Part shown: positions 20,374-31,829 of the stretch, piece after piece
How the letters are laid out: each line of letters starts with the position of its first letter
Numbering within the stretch: the stretch's first letter is position 1
From: Batkoa obscura
Lineage: Eukaryota; Entomophthoromycota; Entomophthoromycetes; Entomophthorales; Batkoaceae
DNA length: 64,000 nt
Assembly: GCA_030770535.1 (NCBI GenBank)
Contig: JASVEC010000002.1
Span: forward strand, 248,001 to 312,000
Direction: 5' to 3'
Program-made: the position numbers and the translations under genes
Notes under the pieces: generated by a model
Told to the model about the DNA's origin: nothing
The model's database searches: none
Seen by the model: the letters and a program-made list of their open reading frames with translations, nothing else

Positions 20374-21249
20374 CTAAAACATTTTTAAATCAATAAAGCG
20401 ATGATGAATTCCAAGGTTTGAAATAGTATTCAAATCTTCTTTGGAAAGCTCAATATCATCAAAGTTACTTTTAATGCGATTTTCATTAGTAGATCTTGGA
20501 ATTACACTAGTACCACGTTGCTGGCCCCAAGCTAAAATAACTTGAGCTGGGGTTTTTCCCAATCGATTTGCAATCTCATTAAGTACTTTATCCTCACGAA
20601 CTTTTGGTTTACCCTCTGATCCAAGTGGCGAATAAGCAGTTACATGAATATTTTCACTCTTACAGAATTCAAGTAATTCATGTTGAGGAAGATAAGGGTG
20701 AAGTTCAACTTGAAGGACGGCAGGTCTAATCTTAGCTTTTGACAAAAGTTCTTTAATACCTTCAATATCAAAATTTGAAATTCCGATATTCTTAACTTTT
20801 CCGCTTTCTACCAACTTTTCAAGCTCTCTCCATGTATCATGAATAGTGTATCCTTCCTCAATTTTAAGGGTCCCGTCCGGGTTTTTGGGTAAAGGCCCTT
20901 CACCATCCGGTTGAGAATAAGGCCAGTGAATAAGATAAAGATCCAAATAGTCAAGTTGGAGATCAGTTAAACTTTCATTAAAGGATTTTGCAACACGGTC
21001 AGGATGATGGAAGGTATTCCAAAGCTTTGAAGTAATAAAAAGTTCTTCTCTAGGAACATTTGTTTCCTTGATAGCTTGGCCTACTTCTTTTTCATTTCCA
21101 TAGGCCTTGGCTGTATCGATGTGACGATACCCTAAATCCAAAGCAATTTTGACTGCTTTTGCTGCATCCTCTACTGGTCTATACGTTCCCAAGCCAAGTA
21201 ATGGGATCTTAGCTCCAGTATAGAGAGTTGTACTACGATTTAACGACAT
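20374..21249 (-). CDS. aldo-keto reductase 2
   Basis: 291 residues, NADPH-dependent aldo-keto reductase with the tetrad D45 and Y50 (YRHIDTAKAYGNE), K75 (ITSKLWN) and H108 (LIHWP), and cofactor loop VIPRSTNENRIKSNF. Close paralogue of the reductase at 3652-4545, with shared PREE-x-FITSKLWN and HVTAYSPLGSE blocks. Its N-terminal loop is shorter by one residue, and it keeps the usual Thr after the catalytic Asp. The C-terminus ends in HHRFIDLKMF rather than the longer tail of the first copy; since the C-terminal loop sets substrate choice in this family, the two enzymes may differ in substrate. No intron. Confidence 0.93.
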   Translation of the reverse strand: MSLNRSTTLYTGAKIPLLGLGTYRPVEDAAKAVKIALDLGYRHIDTAKAYGNEKEVGQAIKETNVPREELFITSKLWNTFHHPDRVAKSFNESLTDLQLDYLDLYLIHWPYSQPDGEGPLPKNPDGTLKIEEGYTIHDTWRELEKLVESGKVKNIGISNFDIEGIKELLSKAKIRPAVLQVELHPYLPQHELLEFCKSENIHVTAYSPLGSEGKPKVREDKVLNEIANRLGKTPAQVILAWGQQRGTSVIPRSTNENRIKSNFDDIELSKEDLNTISNLGIHHRFIDLKMF

Positions 21250-21359
21250 TTTAAAAAATAGTAATGTTACAATATATTATGAGTTTGTTGTAATTTGTAT
21301 TATAAAATTTAGATATTTAATGCTTAATTCTTTTACTTTCTTTAAACTCAAGAGCAGCT

Positions 21360-21367
21360 TATTTATA
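21360..21367 (-). promoter_or_regulatory. TATA box of aldo-keto reductase 2
   Basis: TATAAATA on the minus strand, preceded by AAC as in reductase 1 but 118 nt from the ATG, implying a longer 5' leader. Confidence 0.5.
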
Positions 21368-24359
21368 GTTGAATTCAAATTACATCATTAGAAGAAACTT
21401 AGCTTGAAGCTAAACTCTATGTAGAATGTATTAAATTACAAAAATTTAAAAAATAACACGTAATCCTATTTTTATGTTTGGTCCAATATATAATTTAATA
21501 TATAAACGTTGCTGTAATTAGCACCAATAGCTAATTTTGTTAATAGAATTATTTCATAAGTTGATATCTATTTTATTGAACAGCTAAAATTTATTAAAGG
21601 TATAAAGATAGCATTTCGTCTGCAGTATATTGTATTAATAATATTTCTTATTTTATAAATTGAATACTTGAATTTAATTTTACTTTCTAAAATTAGTCAA
21701 TGCTACTTTAATAGAAGCCCACCAAGATCCAGTATACTAATTGTGCCTAATGCACTCACTATATTAGCCTTAAAGATGAATCTTTTGTTGTAAAAGCACA
21801 ATGTATATAACTCTGCATTATGCTTTCCTAAATCTGTGTTTGATTTTCTTTACTAATGATATTTATTCCAAATGGATGTATTGGAATTTTTTTCCTGCAA
21901 TATGATAATCTGTAATCCGAACAATTCAAAATCAAACCCTAATGAAAGAATATCCGAAAATTAGGATAAACCTTTTGTAAATGTTTCCAGAAAAGTAGTC
22001 AACTATTAATTCCATGCAAATGTTACAACTCCATTTAACCTAATTTGCAATAACTTTTGGAAAAAATTAGTTGCTTTTTAGCTTTCTTAGAGCCTAATCT
22101 ATAAAATAAGCATGATTTTAGTAAACTTTTACTTTTAAATGAACAGCTAGTTAGGTCGCAATAGAATTACAGCATTTGTAATAGATATGAAATTTTGCTC
22201 AGAATAAATTCACTCAATTTGTACATTTTAATTTTGCTCAAACTAAGCTAGCTTATTGTATATAGATTATTAATTTACAAAACTATAGTTTAATGATTCA
22301 TTTAAAAAATTTGCGAGACTTACTAATTAACAAAATAAACTTACCTTGCTTATTTTAACTTTACTTTTCTTATTTTGAAATACTTTATAAATAAGGCTAT
22401 ATTAGTTAACTGTAAGCAAATATTATATGACTACATTTTGAAACTTTAGATGATATTTGAAAAATTAGTATTTCTCAAAATGTGAACAAGTATTCTTATA
22501 TTGTAAAATTTATATTTGCTAGTATCGATGTTACTAACAAAAACTTAAACCATTAATGCAAATGTAAATTAAAATAAATGCTTGTTAGGGTTGATTATCC
22601 TAATTATAGATTTATATTTAACTAAAATACCATTATCTAATGATTTGCTATATTAATAAAACTAACAGAAGTAAACAATATATTATGGTACTAGTATTAT
22701 ATTTCAATTTCTTTAAAATAATAGTAGCAATCTTATTTTGACACTTTGAACTAAAATAGTCATCTTTATAGTACTAATATGTTGATTTTTAAACAAATTG
22801 ATAATTTGATTCACCTTGACAGTTCATTTTCAGTTTTTTTAAATTTAATACAAATATGGTGTTGTATTTAATTAAAATGTACATATCGCTTTCATGTTTC
22901 CTATTATTTAAATGGTGAGATAATCAATATCTAATTAAAGTTTCTTTATAAATACTTTTTCATAGCTTTAGTATGTCCCTATTATTACTATTATCATGAA
23001 AAAATATGCTATTTATAGTCGGAGAAAGTTAAAATGTGTCCTATAAGAGCTTGAAGTATAGAGATAATTTTGTTAATTAGTTCTTAGTAATAATTACCTT
23101 TTTTTGGGTATCTATAACAATACATTCCCTATTGGATGATTAAGATTAAATTAAGATTAAATTTTCTGTAGTGTCCACTAGAATGAAAAAATGGATTTTA
23201 ATTATTTTTATGGTATATACGGTTTTATGAAGAAAGGCTCTATTATGCAAAGTATAATAGAACTAAGATACAGTAACCTCGCTACCAACTAGTTATAAAC
23301 TGCCAGCTTTTAATATCAATTTCCACTTTCCTAAGGAATTTATATAACATCAGTGTTTTTCTAGCTTCTTTTATAACGTTTTGGGTTCAAATTATTAATA
23401 CAATTTACTGATTTGAACGTAAAATGTTATATCAGTAAGCATGGCAATTTTTCTCATCCACTACAAGTTATAACTAAGAAGAAATAGCATCCAAATTAAT
23501 GCCATTGTATATATTAACCACTAATGAAGATATCCGCAAAACCTCAAAAATAAAGTCAAAACATGGCATTTATTCTATAAAAGTTGTAAAAAAATAAATA
23601 TATGAGTTTAAGAATACATGCCGCTGTTTATTGAAAAATATTGCTTTATAGGCCTAAATTAATATTTCATTATAACTAGAGTTAGTAAGTTTGAATTGTT
23701 GAATATCAATTGAGATATTATTATTAATATGGCTAAAAAACGATAAACTTTTATTTAAGCTTATAAGTCATATTTTCAGAGTCATTTCTTTATGTCTATT
23801 GAAGCTCAATACGTATTCTAAATTAATCGTATTAGGTGTCAAAAGGTTTTGTTTATTTTGTTGGAATTATTGTTTGTTTGTTTATTTGTTTAACACTTTA
23901 TTGAGTTGTAGAGACGATGCTTTAAAAGAAGGATTTAAGCGAAGTATATTGAGTTTACTACTGCTTGATAATGAGTACGATTTTTTATTAAGATATTCAA
24001 TATTAAATTCACCCATGAAACTTTTCTCAAACTTAACATATTATAATACTACAGAGAATGTTAAGAACTACCTTCACAAAAATATTTCACTGTATAACTC
24101 ATGTTGTTATAGCTTTTAATTATGTGATCTGCTATCGAGCCACTTGGAAGCTAGTTCTTTTTCAGGAATTTCAAAGCTGTCATTCTATACTCTAATATCC
24201 CAGATTTAACATATCACACTTCTTTTCCATTTAGTCTTTTTATTGTAAATTTAAAACTGGAAATGTATTTCTTGATCTATTTGTATCCTATAATACCATA
24301 AATTATGTTTTTTAGCTTAGAAATAAAGGTAAGGCTTATATCATTAGTTTTATTCTAGC

Positions 24360-24470
24360 ATATGGGGATGTATTTTTGTGTTTAAGAATTCTGCTAACAA
24401 ATTTTCCGCTTAAATAGCGCTTAGAAGATAGAAAAAAAATGTCAAAACCAAAAAAAAACATCCCCATATA
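24360..24470 (+). mobile_element. MITE copy 11
   Basis: Direct orientation with the best-kept termini in the window: CATATGGGGATGTATTTTTG at left and CATCCCCATATA at right. A good reference copy for the family. Confidence 0.95.
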
Positions 24471-25000
24471 ATATTTCAAAATTAGAGCTTTGTTAAATTG
24501 TTTATAACAAATAAATATAAAGCAACAATTCTATATTAATATATGTTCTTAACAGCTTATTAATTTCTTTAGCATATATATTATTTGATTACATACTCTG
24601 ATACGCTATGACTCAAAAGGTAAGCAGGCTTAGTAATAGTTCAAACTTTGAATATTTCCTATTTAATATAATGTTTTATTTAATAACTATCACTATAGGC
24701 ATCTCTGTTTTTGATAATGTACTAAAATGATATCATACTATTTTATAAAGCCTAATATTAATACAGTTTATATAAGAAATGCTAATTTGAAAACTAACCA
24801 TATCAACATAACTAGAGTTATTACATCCTATACCTGGAAAGCTTTATTTTTTATTAAATACAAAAAAGAGAAAGTAAAAGTGTTTTGAAATAGAATTTTT
24901 ATAAATAAAATCCTATAATTCTTATTCTTTAATAAACTATTATGTAAAAATAAAGATAAAATACCCAAAAAGTTAAAAAATATATAAAAAGGCCATCAAG

Positions 25001-25102
25001 TTATGGGTATGTGTTTTGTATTTAAGAATTTTAGTAATAATTTTTTCACTCAAATAGTGCTTAAAAGATGGAAAAGTGATCAAGCTAAAAAAACCCCTTA
25101 TG
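25001..25102 (+). mobile_element. MITE copy 12
   Basis: Direct orientation, with worn ends (TTATGGGTATG and ACCCCTTATGG). Confidence 0.85.
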
Positions 25103-25536
25103 GTAAAGTGGTAATTGAATAATTAGAATATAATTTCTATAAAAGGTAGTTTTAATTTTTTTTTACTAAATTCATTTATTTGTTTCTAATACATTTTTAA
25201 TACTTATCAATTGTGTTATCCCTGCTATAATATTATTAATTAATAGTTAATTTATTTAAAATTATTTTATATATATTTACTTATTTCAAAAAGTACTATT
25301 TAACTCAATCAAACGAATGTTTATTTTCTAAATTCAAATAATAGATGGCACTTTTTAAGTATTAACTAAAGTACCATCTCATCCCATTTAGAATTTTTAA
25401 AGCTTATTCTAAATAAGAAAAGCAAAAATAGTCATCTTAATAGAAAACAATCTTTTTTCAATAGCTCAATTAACCACAAGTCAGAATGTGTAGCTTTGTT
25501 ATATAACTTTACATAAATGATGCTAGAACTGTCTCA

Positions 25537-25635
25537 ATATGGGGATATATTTTTAAAGAATTTATCACCAATCTTCCCGCTCAAATACTGCTTAAAAAAT
25601 GGAAAAAGTGATGAAACCAAAAAAAAATCCCCATA
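25537..25635 (+). mobile_element. MITE copy 13
   Basis: Direct orientation, with good ends (ATATGGGGATAT and ATCCCCATATG) and a small internal deletion after the left end. Confidence 0.9.
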
Positions 25636-26191
25636 TGTTAAACAGATATATTACAAACCTATAGATAAGGACGTAAAGTAAAGGCTGATTTATTCTTTTG
25701 GGATTAGAGTAAAAAATTGTGATTAGGAATGATATTAATTTGCATTAGAAAATTGTTAAAAAATGGTAATTTTTTATGGTTGAGAGTGGAATATTTGATG
25801 ATAGGCACTTGTTCTCTTATGATCGTAAATAACGGGTTTACCTTCATTTCTTTATAAAAAAAGCTAAAAGGATTCAAAAGGTACATTGTATAGCAAGCCA
25901 AATGCTTTTCAATTGTTTTTTATACCACTAAAATAAGTTATAGTGGTACCAAGAAAATTGTCTCCGTATTAGAAATAACAAACTAGAACAAAATAATACA
26001 AAGTAAAACATTATTGGGGAAAAATAAATGAATGAATTACTAAGGGATAAGAGTATAGGCTGAAAGGAGGGGAAGGATCGAAAATGATTGGCTGGGAGAA
26101 ATTTTGAGTTAATCAACTATTAACTTTTTGAGAACAAAGTAAATTTGAAAATAATTCTTGAAGTCTGTAAATAGTAATTCCAGGATGGTGG

Positions 26192-26199
26192 TATATAAA
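26192..26199 (+). promoter_or_regulatory. TATA box of the SUN gene
   Basis: TATATAAA 110 nt before the ATG, implying a leader of roughly 80 nt. Confidence 0.5.
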
Positions 26200-26301
26200 G
26201 CCTCTCAATCAACGTATCCTCCACTGATTTATTTTTTTATTAAAACTATAATACCTAATCTTTAAAAAGTATATCATACTGATATAATTAATATATATAA
26301 C

Positions 26302-27498
26302 ATGATTAATAACAAATTAATATTTTCAATTTTTTTTGCTTCTATAATTAATGCTCAAAAATGTCTTCGCGGTAATGCACAAGGTACTGAAGTAAGCATG
26401 GAAGTAGCTCCACCCTGCTGGCTTGATCAGCCAGCTGGGCTACCACTTTGTTTTGAGCTAACAAACGGCGCTTGTCCATCTTGGCCTGGAATTTACAACA
26501 TCAAGGACAAAAAGCCCAAAAGAAAATGTAGAGGTAAAGGTAAAGCTCAAGGTCAAGGTCAAGTTAAAACTCCGGCCCCAGCTGAACTCTCCATTCCAGT
26601 TGAAAATCATGATTCGACTCCAGAGACGAATTTACCTCAACAAGAAAATAAAAAGCAACCAAAATATCGAACCCTTGAGCCAATTTCACCTCCAGAACAA
26701 AAGGAAGACCAACCAAAATATCAACAACCTGAACCAATTGCTGGGGAGTGTAACTTACCAACCGATGAAAACATCATTCCTATTACCCCTAAGCAAATGA
26801 ATCGTGGTTGGGCAATGAGTCCTGATCAAGGATGTAAAATTGGAGGATGGTGCCCATACGCATGCAAAGCTGGTTATTACTCAGCACAATATGATGAAAG
26901 TGCAAGGGTTCAAGGACCACAAGCCGGATCAATGAATGGAGGATTAAAATGTGAACAAGGTGGTAAACTAACCAAACCATTTGCCGACCGTCCATATTGT
27001 TTACCTGGTATGATGAATGTTCATATTGATAACAGATTAGATGGTCAAGTCTCTTTATGTCAAACAACTTACCCTGGGAATGAAGCAATGTTGATCCCTA
27101 CCGTTGCTAAACCTGGAAACCTTCAAGTTATCAATACCCCTCCCCAAACCTACTGGCAAAGTACCTCTGCACATTATTATGTTAATCCAGTAAATTCATC
27201 TCAAGATGAATGTATATGGGGAGAAAAATCAAAGGCCATTGGTAATTGGGCTCCATTTATCGTTGGTTCAAACGAAGGCTTCGAAGGCAATACATTTGTT
27301 ATGATTACTGTTAATCCCGAGTTTATCTCTGCAGGACTTCAATCTACAATTGGTGACTATTATAAAATGCGTATCGAGTGTGATGATGGTGCCTGTAACG
27401 GTGCTCCCTGCGAAATTGTCGTCAGTGATCCAGCTGGCAAGAACTGTGTCGTGACTGTACCTAAGAATGCTAAAGCTAGGGTTGTCTTCACCCATTAA
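26302..27498 (+). CDS. SUN-family cell wall protein (GH132-like)
   Basis: 398 residues. Signal peptide (about 1-19, ending NAQ), a Cys-containing N-terminal part (20-80), a Lys/Pro/Gln-rich linker with repeated KQPKY/DQPKY motifs (about 80-148), then a SUN domain (about 150-398) as in yeast Sim1, Uth1, Nca3 and Sun4. The family Cys signature is present: C178-x5-C184-x3-C188 (CKIGGWCPYAC) followed by C217. SUN proteins are secreted, bind or act on wall beta-1,3-glucan and affect septation and wall remodelling; catalysis is still debated. The basic linker (KPKRKCRGKGKAQ) differs from the Ser/Thr-rich linkers of yeast members. No GPI signal and no intron. The N-terminal Cys-rich block may be an extra binding module. 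Confidence 0.87.
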   Translation: MINNKLIFSIFFASIINAQKCLRGNAQGTEVSMEVAPPCWLDQPAGLPLCFELTNGACPSWPGIYNIKDKKPKRKCRGKGKAQGQGQVKTPAPAELSIPVENHDSTPETNLPQQENKKQPKYRTLEPISPPEQKEDQPKYQQPEPIAGECNLPTDENIIPITPKQMNRGWAMSPDQGCKIGGWCPYACKAGYYSAQYDESARVQGPQAGSMNGGLKCEQGGKLTKPFADRPYCLPGMMNVHIDNRLDGQVSLCQTTYPGNEAMLIPTVAKPGNLQVINTPPQTYWQSTSAHYYVNPVNSSQDECIWGEKSKAIGNWAPFIVGSNEGFEGNTFVMITVNPEFISAGLQSTIGDYYKMRIECDDGACNGAPCEIVVSDPAGKNCVVTVPKNAKARVVFTH

Positions 27499-29205
27499 CT
27501 TTATTTTGAAATTGAAAAACTTAATATTGTATAGCTTTCATTTGAACACAGATTCTCCTTATTTTATTTATTCAATAAAATATCAAAAAAATTAATGTTA
27601 GTTTAGTCTATTAAAGGATTTTAAATTTGTAATATCATTCTTTAATAATTGTAAATATACACTAGTATGAAGAATTTTGATTTTTACATTACATATCACT
27701 AAATTATCTTATGGTATGTCAATTTTGAAAAAGATAATGTAGCTTCATTAAAATATGGTTTGGTTTCCAACATGCTCCAAAAATTGATTCTTATTGAGAA
27801 CACTACTCTTACTACTGTTTGACCTCTTTTAGGGCTTTTAGTGGTAATTTTTATAGCCAAATTATTTGCATAGCCAATTTTTTATATCTGATTCATATAT
27901 TATCTGGATTTAAGCATAATTTTTTCCTAAAAGAGTATTTATTTAGGTCACAAACGAGCTGCAATAGCTTTATTCTATATTGAAATTAATTGAAAATATA
28001 GAACTAATATAGGCTATAATTTTTTTAAAATTATATCATAAAAAACATGGTTAATGAAAATAAAAAGTCCAAATATAACAAGTAATGATAGACATACTTT
28101 TATAAGTATATAAAAATGAACTAGTGATTTATTTGTCATTGGGATGAATCCGAGCAATTTAAAGTTCAAGAGTACATTACTTTATTACAATATTAACAGT
28201 AAAAATAGTAAACAAATGCGCTAATAAGAAAGTATAAGAGATGAAATTTAAAAAAGCTTTAATGGTAAAATATATATGGAAACTATAAATTCTTTGTTTT
28301 TAAAGATCAATCTCAATTTCAAACATTCAGGTGTTTTTTAATCACAAATCTATATAGCATTATCTTAAATTAATCTTAAAAAATGAACAAATAATTTAGA
28401 AAAAACATCCGTTTATTTTATCTTATGAATGGAAACTGAGTTATTTTAACTTTATTATAGAAACATTGTTTTAGCACTTTCTAGCTATCGTGTTTTATTG
28501 TGATATTTAATTATATATAGTCTATCCTTTAAAACAATAGATTTTGATTTTTACAAACTATCTATAGCATGATTTATCTTATTTCATTTGATAGTTATAT
28601 AAAATTAGTTATTGTTAATAAAATAGAAATGTTTTTAATTAAGTTCAGATTTACTTGCAATAAATTACTTTTAGAAATTACTATCAATTATGAGTGTATA
28701 TTTTAAAGTCTATTAACACAATTATTACTACTTTTTCATTTTTATCAATATACTAATTGATAAGTTTCATTAATTTAATAATAGCTTTTGAAACCGCATA
28801 GTTTAAAACTTACTTTTATTCTTAATCGTAGATTTAAATTAGTTTTATTTTTTTAATACTCTAACTTTAATTTATAAATTAAATAAAAATAAACTATAAT
28901 ATGACATATAATTTTAAGACATATTCCTTATTGAGATCAAAATATAATTAGATGGTAGCATTTTTTTACATTTCTTAGATCATTTTTAAGCCTCTATTAG
29001 TTTTGAAGTCTAATTATTTTTATAAAGTGACATCATCCTTCTTTCATCAAACTTTAGCCACCTACCAAACCAACAATTAACTAACATCCTCTTAATAAAT
29101 GAGATCGATTTATTTGATGATGTTAAACATTAAAATAAAACTGAAACTAGATCAAGTATAATATGATTATTTATGACGAAATGAAAAACATTCATTCATA
29201 AAAAG
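27499..29205. other. intergenic, no feature seen
   Basis: 1.7 kb of AT-rich DNA between two plus-strand genes. I see no open frame, tRNA or MITE in it. Confidence 0.55.
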
Positions 29206-29213
29206 TATAAATA
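29206..29213 (+). promoter_or_regulatory. TATA box of the PH-domain gene
   Basis: TATAAATA 39 nt before the ATG. Confidence 0.6.
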
Positions 29214-29244
29214 GGCTGCTATTTGAATTTTTAAAATATATAAA

Positions 29245-31668
29245 ATGCCCGAAATTGTAAAATCTGATAAACATACTCTTAATCCACAACAATCTCTTAA
29301 AGCATCTAGAGGTCCATTAACTCATAATGAACCAGGTGCTCCTTCTGAAGCAACTACAGCCTCCTACCTTAAAGCAACTTCAAGCGAAAGTACTGACATT
29401 CTCGAAAAAAGGTTAGAGTCCTGGAGAACTGTTGTAAAAGACTTAATTAACTACTTTGATGAAATTTCCGACACTGAGCTTTCCACAAGCAAAGGTTTAG
29501 AGAAGTCATCCACTTACATTGATGTACCTTTTAAGGAAGCTCATTTTTTTGGTGATGACTCTAAGCCTGGTGTACAAAACTTATTAGCTCAAATTCGTAA
29601 CCATTCCCACCAACAGTCCCTTTATTATCGAAATTCGTCCGAAAATATTACTAATGTAACTATTAAGGATTTAAAGCAATTAAGGGATGATATTAAATAT
29701 CGTATTAAAGAGGTAAAGAGCGATTATAATTCTCTTAATTCTAAATTAGCTAGAACTAGAGATAATTCTATCTCACACTTTAAAAGTCTTAGTCGTGCAA
29801 CAACTGACCGTGAGGATGCTACTTCCGCTGATAACGATCCATGGCTTGTAAACCACAGCTTTCAAAGACAGCTTCATAAAGATGTAAATGAAGAGAATAA
29901 TTACAATAGAACCATTGAGAACTCTATTAAAAGTTTAGAAAACTTTGAAGAGAGCATTGTTTCTAGAATCAAACAAATCATTGATCAGTATTACACTGAT
30001 AAATCTAAAGGTAACTTAAGTTTCGATCAACAAGCCGAGGTCATAAGACAGCTTTCTAATAGTTTCGATAATGGAACTGAATGGAGAGCCTTTGGCGAAA
30101 GAAACCCAGATATTGTCCCTGTTGCTCCAGCTAAAGTTCGTACCGTTGAAGACTTACAGCAGCCATTTAAGGAATCAGGATTATTGGAAACAATAAGAAC
30201 TGGCGTCTTGGAACGCAAATCAGGAATTGGAATGTTTAAATCATGGAAAGAATACTTCTTTGTTCTAACTGGTAGTGGGTTCCTTCATGCTTTCTCAAGC
30301 TCTGATTATCATAATCAAAAGGAGCCAGATTTTTCTATCCCACTTCGTAAAGCTACTTTAACTCCACACTTAGAAGACAAAAAGGACTCTCCATATGCAT
30401 TTGAAGTTACTGATCAATCTTCTGGAGGCGTCTTCAGCAGTGAAAAAACCTATTTACTCCGTGCCAATAATCAAAGTGATTTGGATGCCTGGTATAAAGA
30501 TTTATCTATGAGAGCTGATAGAACCCTTAGTGTACATAGTGATCGCAGTGGTGTTTCTCCATATGCAGTAGGTGCAGGTGCTGCAGCTGTTGCGGGTACT
30601 GCAGGTGCCGCTGCAGCAAATAGACATCATTCAACAAAAGATACAGGTATCCCCTATGATAATTTAGAAGCTTCAGCTACTAGTAATGCTCCACCCCACA
30701 CAGCTAGAACATCTGGTGTAAATCAAGGTGCGTTAGATAGTCTTGCCACTGCATCTCCAACTGCTGTGTCTGGACTTGATAATACTACTCATCATAACCA
30801 GTCCAATCCCGCCGTACAAGGTCAATCTCATTTGACTCAGGGAGCACCTTTAGGTACTGCTACTAGTGAAGCAAGGCCATTACATAATGTTTCAACTGCC
30901 ACAGCTACTGGAGCAGCAATGACTGGGGCAGGAGTGAATGAAACTCATAATATTAGAAATCATCCAGAAGGCACTTCAAGCAATCTTAGATCTGGAGCAG
31001 CTATGACCGGAGCAGCTATGACCGGAGCAGCAATGAATGAAGCTCATAACGCTAGAAACCACCCAGAAGGTACCTCAAGCAACCTTAGATCTGGAGCAGG
31101 TATGACTGGAGCAGGTATGAGTGAAGCTCATAATGTTAGAAGTCACCCAGAAGGTACCTCAAGCAGCCTTAGACCTGGAGCAGGTATGGATGAAACTTAT
31201 AATGTTAGGGGTCATTCAGATGATACTTCAAGTAATCTTAGATCTGGAACAGGTATAGCCGAAACTCACAATCTTAGAAACCATCCAGAAGGCTCAGGAA
31301 ATGATATTTACCGTAAATCTCTTGCAGCTGCAGGAATGGGCGCTGCAGGAGGTGCTGCAGCTAGTTCCATGGTGTCTGGCCATAGAGCAGATGATGCTCA
31401 AAGAATGGCAGCTAGTGAAACTCCCAATTTGACCTCTCAAAGAAGTCTAAATAATCGTAGCTCTACTGAAGCCATATATGATGGTGATGGTCTCATGACT
31501 GATGAACAAAAGCGTAATGCAGCTATTATAGGTAATACTCCAAAGTTTGATCAAGCACAAAATAGCTACCCAGATCAAGTAACTATCACTGCTCAAGGTC
31601 AAGAAAGAATCTATGTACCTTTAGACCCTAACAGTGCCGAAAATCGACCAGCTGGGCCCATGCCATAA
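29245..31668 (+). CDS. Slm1/Ask10-like PH-domain protein
   Basis: 807 residues, no intron. Residues about 50-285 are largely charged, predicted helical and coiled-coil, in the place where Slm proteins have an F-BAR-like domain. A PH domain spans about 315-422: VLERKSGIGMFKSWKEYFFV opens it and W416 in LDAWYKDL is the invariant Trp of the closing helix. In yeast, Slm1/Slm2 bind PI(4,5)P2 at eisosomes and carry TORC2 signals to actin and calcineurin. The C-terminal half (430-790) is low complexity and Ala/Gly/Ser/His-rich. It includes about five degenerate repeats (about 556-683) built on NHPEGTSSNLRSGA and MTGA. No transmembrane segment. It converges on the acetoacetyl-CoA synthetase gene, 161 bp apart. 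Confidence 0.8.
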   Translation: MPEIVKSDKHTLNPQQSLKASRGPLTHNEPGAPSEATTASYLKATSSESTDILEKRLESWRTVVKDLINYFDEISDTELSTSKGLEKSSTYIDVPFKEAHFFGDDSKPGVQNLLAQIRNHSHQQSLYYRNSSENITNVTIKDLKQLRDDIKYRIKEVKSDYNSLNSKLARTRDNSISHFKSLSRATTDREDATSADNDPWLVNHSFQRQLHKDVNEENNYNRTIENSIKSLENFEESIVSRIKQIIDQYYTDKSKGNLSFDQQAEVIRQLSNSFDNGTEWRAFGERNPDIVPVAPAKVRTVEDLQQPFKESGLLETIRTGVLERKSGIGMFKSWKEYFFVLTGSGFLHAFSSSDYHNQKEPDFSIPLRKATLTPHLEDKKDSPYAFEVTDQSSGGVFSSEKTYLLRANNQSDLDAWYKDLSMRADRTLSVHSDRSGVSPYAVGAGAAAVAGTAGAAAANRHHSTKDTGIPYDNLEASATSNAPPHTARTSGVNQGALDSLATASPTAVSGLDNTTHHNQSNPAVQGQSHLTQGAPLGTATSEARPLHNVSTATATGAAMTGAGVNETHNIRNHPEGTSSNLRSGAAMTGAAMTGAAMNEAHNARNHPEGTSSNLRSGAGMTGAGMSEAHNVRSHPEGTSSSLRPGAGMDETYNVRGHSDDTSSNLRSGTGIAETHNLRNHPEGSGNDIYRKSLAAAGMGAAGGAAASSMVSGHRADDAQRMAASETPNLTSQRSLNNRSSTEAIYDGDGLMTDEQKRNAAIIGNTPKFDQAQNSYPDQVTITAQGQERIYVPLDPNSAENRPAGPMP
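30910..31293 (+). repeat. in-gene degenerate repeats of the PH protein
   Basis: Five coding repeats of 24-34 codons, each with a version of HNxRNHPEGTSSNLRSGA, plus short MTGA duplications near 31003-31030. The units vary in length, so copy number probably varies between strains. Confidence 0.8.
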
Positions 31669-31829
31669 TTTAATCTTAATTCTAACAATAAATGATATAC
31701 TTAAACATTTTGATATTTTACAGTTTTTTATTTGCTTGTATTTAATATGATAAAATAATAGACTTGAAATTATTTAAATAAAATGGAATTAAAAAAAATA
31801 TAAACAATATAAGAGTTACATTAAAAAAA

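Larger units (their letters stand above)
21250..26191. other. large gene-poor interval
   Basis: Nearly 5 kb with no gene I can support. It has three MITE copies (24360-24470, 25001-25102, 25537-25635) and the upstream regions of the flanking genes. An open frame at 23799-24119 lacks an ATG at its start. Small frames on the minus strand at 25704-26116 show no features. Confidence 0.5.

Noticed and set aside
23799-24119. open frame of 106 codons on the plus strand
   Set aside because: It begins at TTG, its first in-frame ATG comes near the end, and the protein is dominated by Phe, Cys and Leu as expected of T-rich DNA. No homology recognised.
25704-26116. two small minus-strand frames upstream of the SUN gene
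   Set aside because: No start context, motif or paralogue; they fall in the SUN upstream region.
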